This document shows positions 61,437-64,000 of a stretch of DNA of 64,000 bases, in pieces; the first letter of the stretch is position 1; every line of letters begins with the position of its first letter. The notes beneath the pieces were generated by a model that was given only the letters and a program-made list of their open reading frames with translations, had not been told where the DNA came from and did no database searches. The stretch covers positions 1,302,001 through 1,366,000 of the forward strand of contig CAWDNZ010000005.1 of the NCBI GenBank assembly GCA_963803845.1, read 5' to 3'. This DNA is from JABDIY01 sp963803845 (GTDB taxonomy: Bacteria > Actinomycetota > Acidimicrobiia > Acidimicrobiales > SZUA-35). The translations under genes and the position numbers were made by a program.

Positions 61437-62539
61437 TGGCCAAGAGCGCAGGGCAAGCGGCCCGGACCATCGAGATCGGTGTCATCGGGTCCATCGAAGA
61501 TGCCGAGTCGATCGCCGACGACTGGCACGAACTGGCCTGCCAGTCTGTCGACGTCGGCCCCTTCGGCTACCCCGATGCCGCACTGAACTGGTGGCGGGCG
61601 CTGGGCAAGGGGCATCTTCACATCATCACCGCTCGCACCGCCGATGGGCAGCTGGTTGGCCTCGCCCCGTTCTTCTCCCGGGCACGAGGCCCGGTGGTCG
61701 TAATGGGCTTTCTCGGCACCGGCGTCGGTGCGGTAGGTAGGCTCCTGCAACAGACTGGTCTGAAGGCCGACGTAGTCACTCTCCTGCTCGAGGAAGCGTT
61801 GGCCGATCGCCGAACCGTCCTGGATCTTCAAAACTTTCGGTACGGGGCACCTGGTATCAACGAGCTGCGTCGAAACACCGACCTTGAAACCAGGGCGGAA
61901 CTCCAAGACGAATGTCCCGTGATATCACTGACGGGCTCGGCCACCATCGGCGAGTTCCTGGCATCGCCGGACCGCTCCGGGCTCCGCAAGAAGCTGGCCA
62001 AAGCAGACCGGAGCCTGACCGACCACGATGTGGAATACCGGCACGCCACCGACCTCGATGAAGTGATGAACGCCTGGGCCACCGTCCAACCGTTGTACGA
62101 CCGGGCCGAAGCGGACTTTCCCCGGCAACACTTCGGCAAGGGTGCGGACTCGCACTTCTTCGAGCCTATGTTGCGCTCCCTAGCCGAGCGTCGGCAAGCG
62201 TCGATCACAACCCTCTGGATCGACGGACAGCCTGCCGCCTTCGATGTCTTTCTCTGGACCGGTGGTGTTGCCAACGCAATCCTGGGCCGTTTTGATCCTG
62301 AGCTCGCAGACTTCTCGCCCGGCCAGCTCCTGCTTCGGTTTGGTGTGCAGGAGGCGATCGCGGCCGGGGTGGACGAAATCGACCTCCAGCTGGGCGACGA
62401 TCTCTACAAACGACGGTGGTCCACCGGGACCTACGACACGGTGCACGTGCGCTCGGCCTTTTCCCGGACGTTCACGTTGGCCGACAGCGTGCTGAAGGGT
62501 GTGGACGCCGCCTTCAGGCTCCGTTCCCGTCTCCGCTAA
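61436..62539 (+). CDS. GNAT/CelD-like acyltransferase
   Basis: The 367-residue protein belongs to the CelD/BcsL or BioF2-like GNAT family, with two GNAT-like halves. Signatures are DDWHELACQSVDVGPFGYPD near the N-terminus, and QASITTLWIDGQPAAFDVFL and LGRFDPELADFSPGQLLLRF in the C-terminal half, with YKRRWSTGTYDTVHV at the end. Such proteins acylate sugars or amino groups of surface polymers. I chose the GTG at 61436, which overlaps the previous TAG; a start at 61403 would overlap by 34 bp. Confidence 0.75.
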   Translation: MAKSAGQAARTIEIGVIGSIEDAESIADDWHELACQSVDVGPFGYPDAALNWWRALGKGHLHIITARTADGQLVGLAPFFSRARGPVVVMGFLGTGVGAVGRLLQQTGLKADVVTLLLEEALADRRTVLDLQNFRYGAPGINELRRNTDLETRAELQDECPVISLTGSATIGEFLASPDRSGLRKKLAKADRSLTDHDVEYRHATDLDEVMNAWATVQPLYDRAEADFPRQHFGKGADSHFFEPMLRSLAERRQASITTLWIDGQPAAFDVFLWTGGVANAILGRFDPELADFSPGQLLLRFGVQEAIAAGVDEIDLQLGDDLYKRRWSTGTYDTVHVRSAFSRTFTLADSVLKGVDAAFRLRSRLR

Positions 62540-63954
62540 GGGCGTGGTCGGGCCTGGTCGGGCTCGGGCTCAACGATGATCCGCCCATCGCGGATCTTCA
62601 CCGGGTAGACCCGCAGGGCCTCCTTCACCGGCTTGCGCGTGGGCTCACCGGTTCGAAGGTCGAAACGCCCGTTGTGTTTGGGGCATTCGATCATGCAGTC
62701 CACAATCGTACCCTCAGCCAGGTGGGCCGCACCGTGGGTGCAGAGGCCGTCGGTCACCACGATCTCGGAGTCGCTGAGCCGGTAGACGGCGAAGGTGGCG
62801 TCGGCTATGTCGACCCGCCGAATTTCGCCAGGGACGAGCGAGTCGACGGCTCCAAGGTCTACTCCGGGTGTCCCCCAGAGACGCACGCCAACATCCACCG
62901 TGCCGACGCCGTCGTGATCCGGACCGGTTGGCAGGTTGCGAGAAGGGAGCTCGAACGTCAAGTCCTTCGCCTGGCCATCCAGTGCGGTGAGGATGTCCCG
63001 ATAGGCGGCCGCAGTGTTTGGCAGCGGTGGGGCGAGGTGCTGTTTGACCTCGGCGTGGAGGGCAGGGAGGTTGTAGTAGGGCACGGTGGGAAACATGTGG
63101 TGTTCAACGTGGTAGTTCATGTTGCTGTAAAGGAAACGGAAGACCGGGTTCATGTAGATCGTGCGGGTGTTGAGCCGGTGGTCCAGCGCATCTTCGGTGA
63201 GGCCGGCGTGCTGGGTGAGGCCGAAGAAGACCACCAACCACACGCCATAGAGCGTTGGGAGTCCGATGAACATCACCGGCCAGATGCTGGTGGTGGCCAC
63301 GCTCCAAGCGATCGCGGCGGCGAGGATTCCCACATACGCCCGTGCTTCCCAGACCACGGCCTTCTGTTCGCTTTCGGGGGTGTAGTCCCGGGTGTTCTCG
63401 TCGAGCCCGATGAAGGCATGGCGCAGCATGGTGCGGACCAACGGCACCACGGATTTCCAGCCCAGCATGAAGAGCGCGATGTCACGCCGACTTGTGGGGC
63501 GGGGAAACGAGATCTCGGGGTCGCGGCCCACGATGAGCGTGTCGGTGTGGTGGCGCACGTGGGACCAGCGCCATTGGGTTGCTCCCCGCAGCAACATAAA
63601 CGAGGCTAGGTAGTAGACCGCGTCGTTCGCCGGCGCTGACTTGAACGCCGAGCCGTGCCCCATCTCATGCCAGCGGGAATCGGCCGCTCCCCCGTACAGT
63701 GCGCCGTAGACGAGGAACGCTGGCACCGCCCACCATGAGCCTCGAAGCGACCATGCCAAGGCGCCGAAACCAACGATCAACCCCAGCCAGAGGAGTGTGT
63801 CCACCGCCGCCCTGCCGTTCGTGCGGGCCGACAAGTCACGCAACCGGGCCGGATTGATGGGCGGCCGATACCACTGGGCGTTTGCCAGTCCTCGTTCAAT
63901 CGCCCGCAACGTTTCCGGGCCCCGGAGCGAGTAGTCACGTTGGATCGCAGTCAT
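62536..63954 (-). CDS. Fatty-acid desaturase fused to Rieske [2Fe-2S] domain (MocD-MocE-like)
   Basis: The 472-residue protein has a desaturase N-terminal ~330 residues with the three histidine boxes: HEMGH, HVRHH and HVEHH, and at least four hydrophobic helices. The C-terminal ~100 residues are a Rieske domain with CTHGAAHLAEG and CPKHNGRFDL, giving C-x-H and C-x2-H ligands. Separate desaturase and Rieske ferredoxin genes (MocD, MocE) occur in rhizopine catabolism loci; here they are one polypeptide, so electrons are delivered within the protein. It is convergent with the glycan operon, with 4 bp of stop overlap. Confidence 0.88.
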   Translation of the reverse strand: MTAIQRDYSLRGPETLRAIERGLANAQWYRPPINPARLRDLSARTNGRAAVDTLLWLGLIVGFGALAWSLRGSWWAVPAFLVYGALYGGAADSRWHEMGHGSAFKSAPANDAVYYLASFMLLRGATQWRWSHVRHHTDTLIVGRDPEISFPRPTSRRDIALFMLGWKSVVPLVRTMLRHAFIGLDENTRDYTPESEQKAVVWEARAYVGILAAAIAWSVATTSIWPVMFIGLPTLYGVWLVVFFGLTQHAGLTEDALDHRLNTRTIYMNPVFRFLYSNMNYHVEHHMFPTVPYYNLPALHAEVKQHLAPPLPNTAAAYRDILTALDGQAKDLTFELPSRNLPTGPDHDGVGTVDVGVRLWGTPGVDLGAVDSLVPGEIRRVDIADATFAVYRLSDSEIVVTDGLCTHGAAHLAEGTIVDCMIECPKHNGRFDLRTGEPTRKPVKEALRVYPVKIRDGRIIVEPEPDQARPRP

Positions 63955-64000
63955 CTCGCTCTCCCGGGCGCCCAGTTATTCGGTGGAATGGGTGGCTCGA

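Noticed and set aside
62416..63609. A 397-codon rightward frame
   Set aside because: It is antisense to the desaturase-Rieske gene, whose histidine boxes and Rieske ligands are unmistakable.

Overview
The window looks like chromosomal DNA of a high-GC actinobacterium, most probably class Acidimicrobiia or a relative. This is an inference from gene content: two coenzyme F420 biosynthesis genes (cofD, cofE), a leucine-catabolic carboxylase cluster ordered much like the mycobacterial accD1 locus, a DUF3516 helicase, DUF2510/RDD proteins and a trans-acting enoyl reductase. GTG starts and 1-4 bp start/stop overlaps are common. I saw no rRNA, tRNA, CRISPR array, transposase or prophage. Three genes carry single-base frameshifts, which could be assembly error or real decay.

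Region 1 (1-5.7 kb): a polytopic family 2 glycosyltransferase cut by the left edge, divergent from an rmd-gmd pair for a GDP-6-deoxyhexose (probably GDP-D-rhamnose), then an orphan AbiEi/DUF559 gene bracketed by two ungapped 100-bp direct repeats (81% identical). Region 2 (5.7-18.3 kb): housekeeping and accessory genes, including an enoyl reductase, a DUF3179 lipoprotein, cofD and cofE, a degenerate rhomboid, proline iminopeptidase, MOSC, and a Ski2-like helicase carrying an in-frame tandem repeat. Region 3 (18.3-27.7 kb): a leftward surface-polysaccharide block with a mannose-1-phosphate guanylyltransferase-like enzyme, three GT4 glycosyltransferases (one frameshifted), UDP-xylose synthase, UDP-glucose dehydrogenase, an LCP ligase and thiamine pyrophosphokinase.

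Region 4 (27.7-32.7 kb): a frameshifted acyl-CoA dehydrogenase, two RDD paralogues, YceH and cell-envelope proteins. Region 5 (32.7-40.2 kb): a homoprotocatechuate meta-cleavage cluster. One arm reads leftward (hpaG, hpaR, hpaH, ligA-like, ligB-like) and the other rightward (hpaF, hpaE); a 17-bp pseudo-palindrome lies in the 41-bp gap between them and is a candidate HpaR operator. A TPP enzyme fused to thiol peroxidase follows. Region 6 (40.2-46.5 kb): a GyrI-like gene, a secreted helical protein, a two-component system and a YdjGHI-like SPFH/zinc-ribbon operon. Region 7 (46.6-52.5 kb): the leucine-degradation operon accD1-accA1-fadE-citE-maoC.

Region 8 (52.6-64 kb): a quinone oxidoreductase, a TetR regulator and a peroxiredoxin-like gene with an in-frame TGA exactly at the expected catalytic cysteine, followed by a SECIS-like hairpin, so probably a selenoprotein. 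Next comes a compact surface-glycan locus: two related flippases around an unusual nucleotidyltransferase/2H-phosphoesterase fusion, then a degenerate methyltransferase/APH-like fusion, a JmjC/cupin-like oxygenase and a CelD-like GNAT, tightly coupled. A fatty-acid desaturase fused to a Rieske domain closes the window. The strongest leads are the selenoprotein, the glycan locus, the two interspersed repeat families and the fused enzymes.
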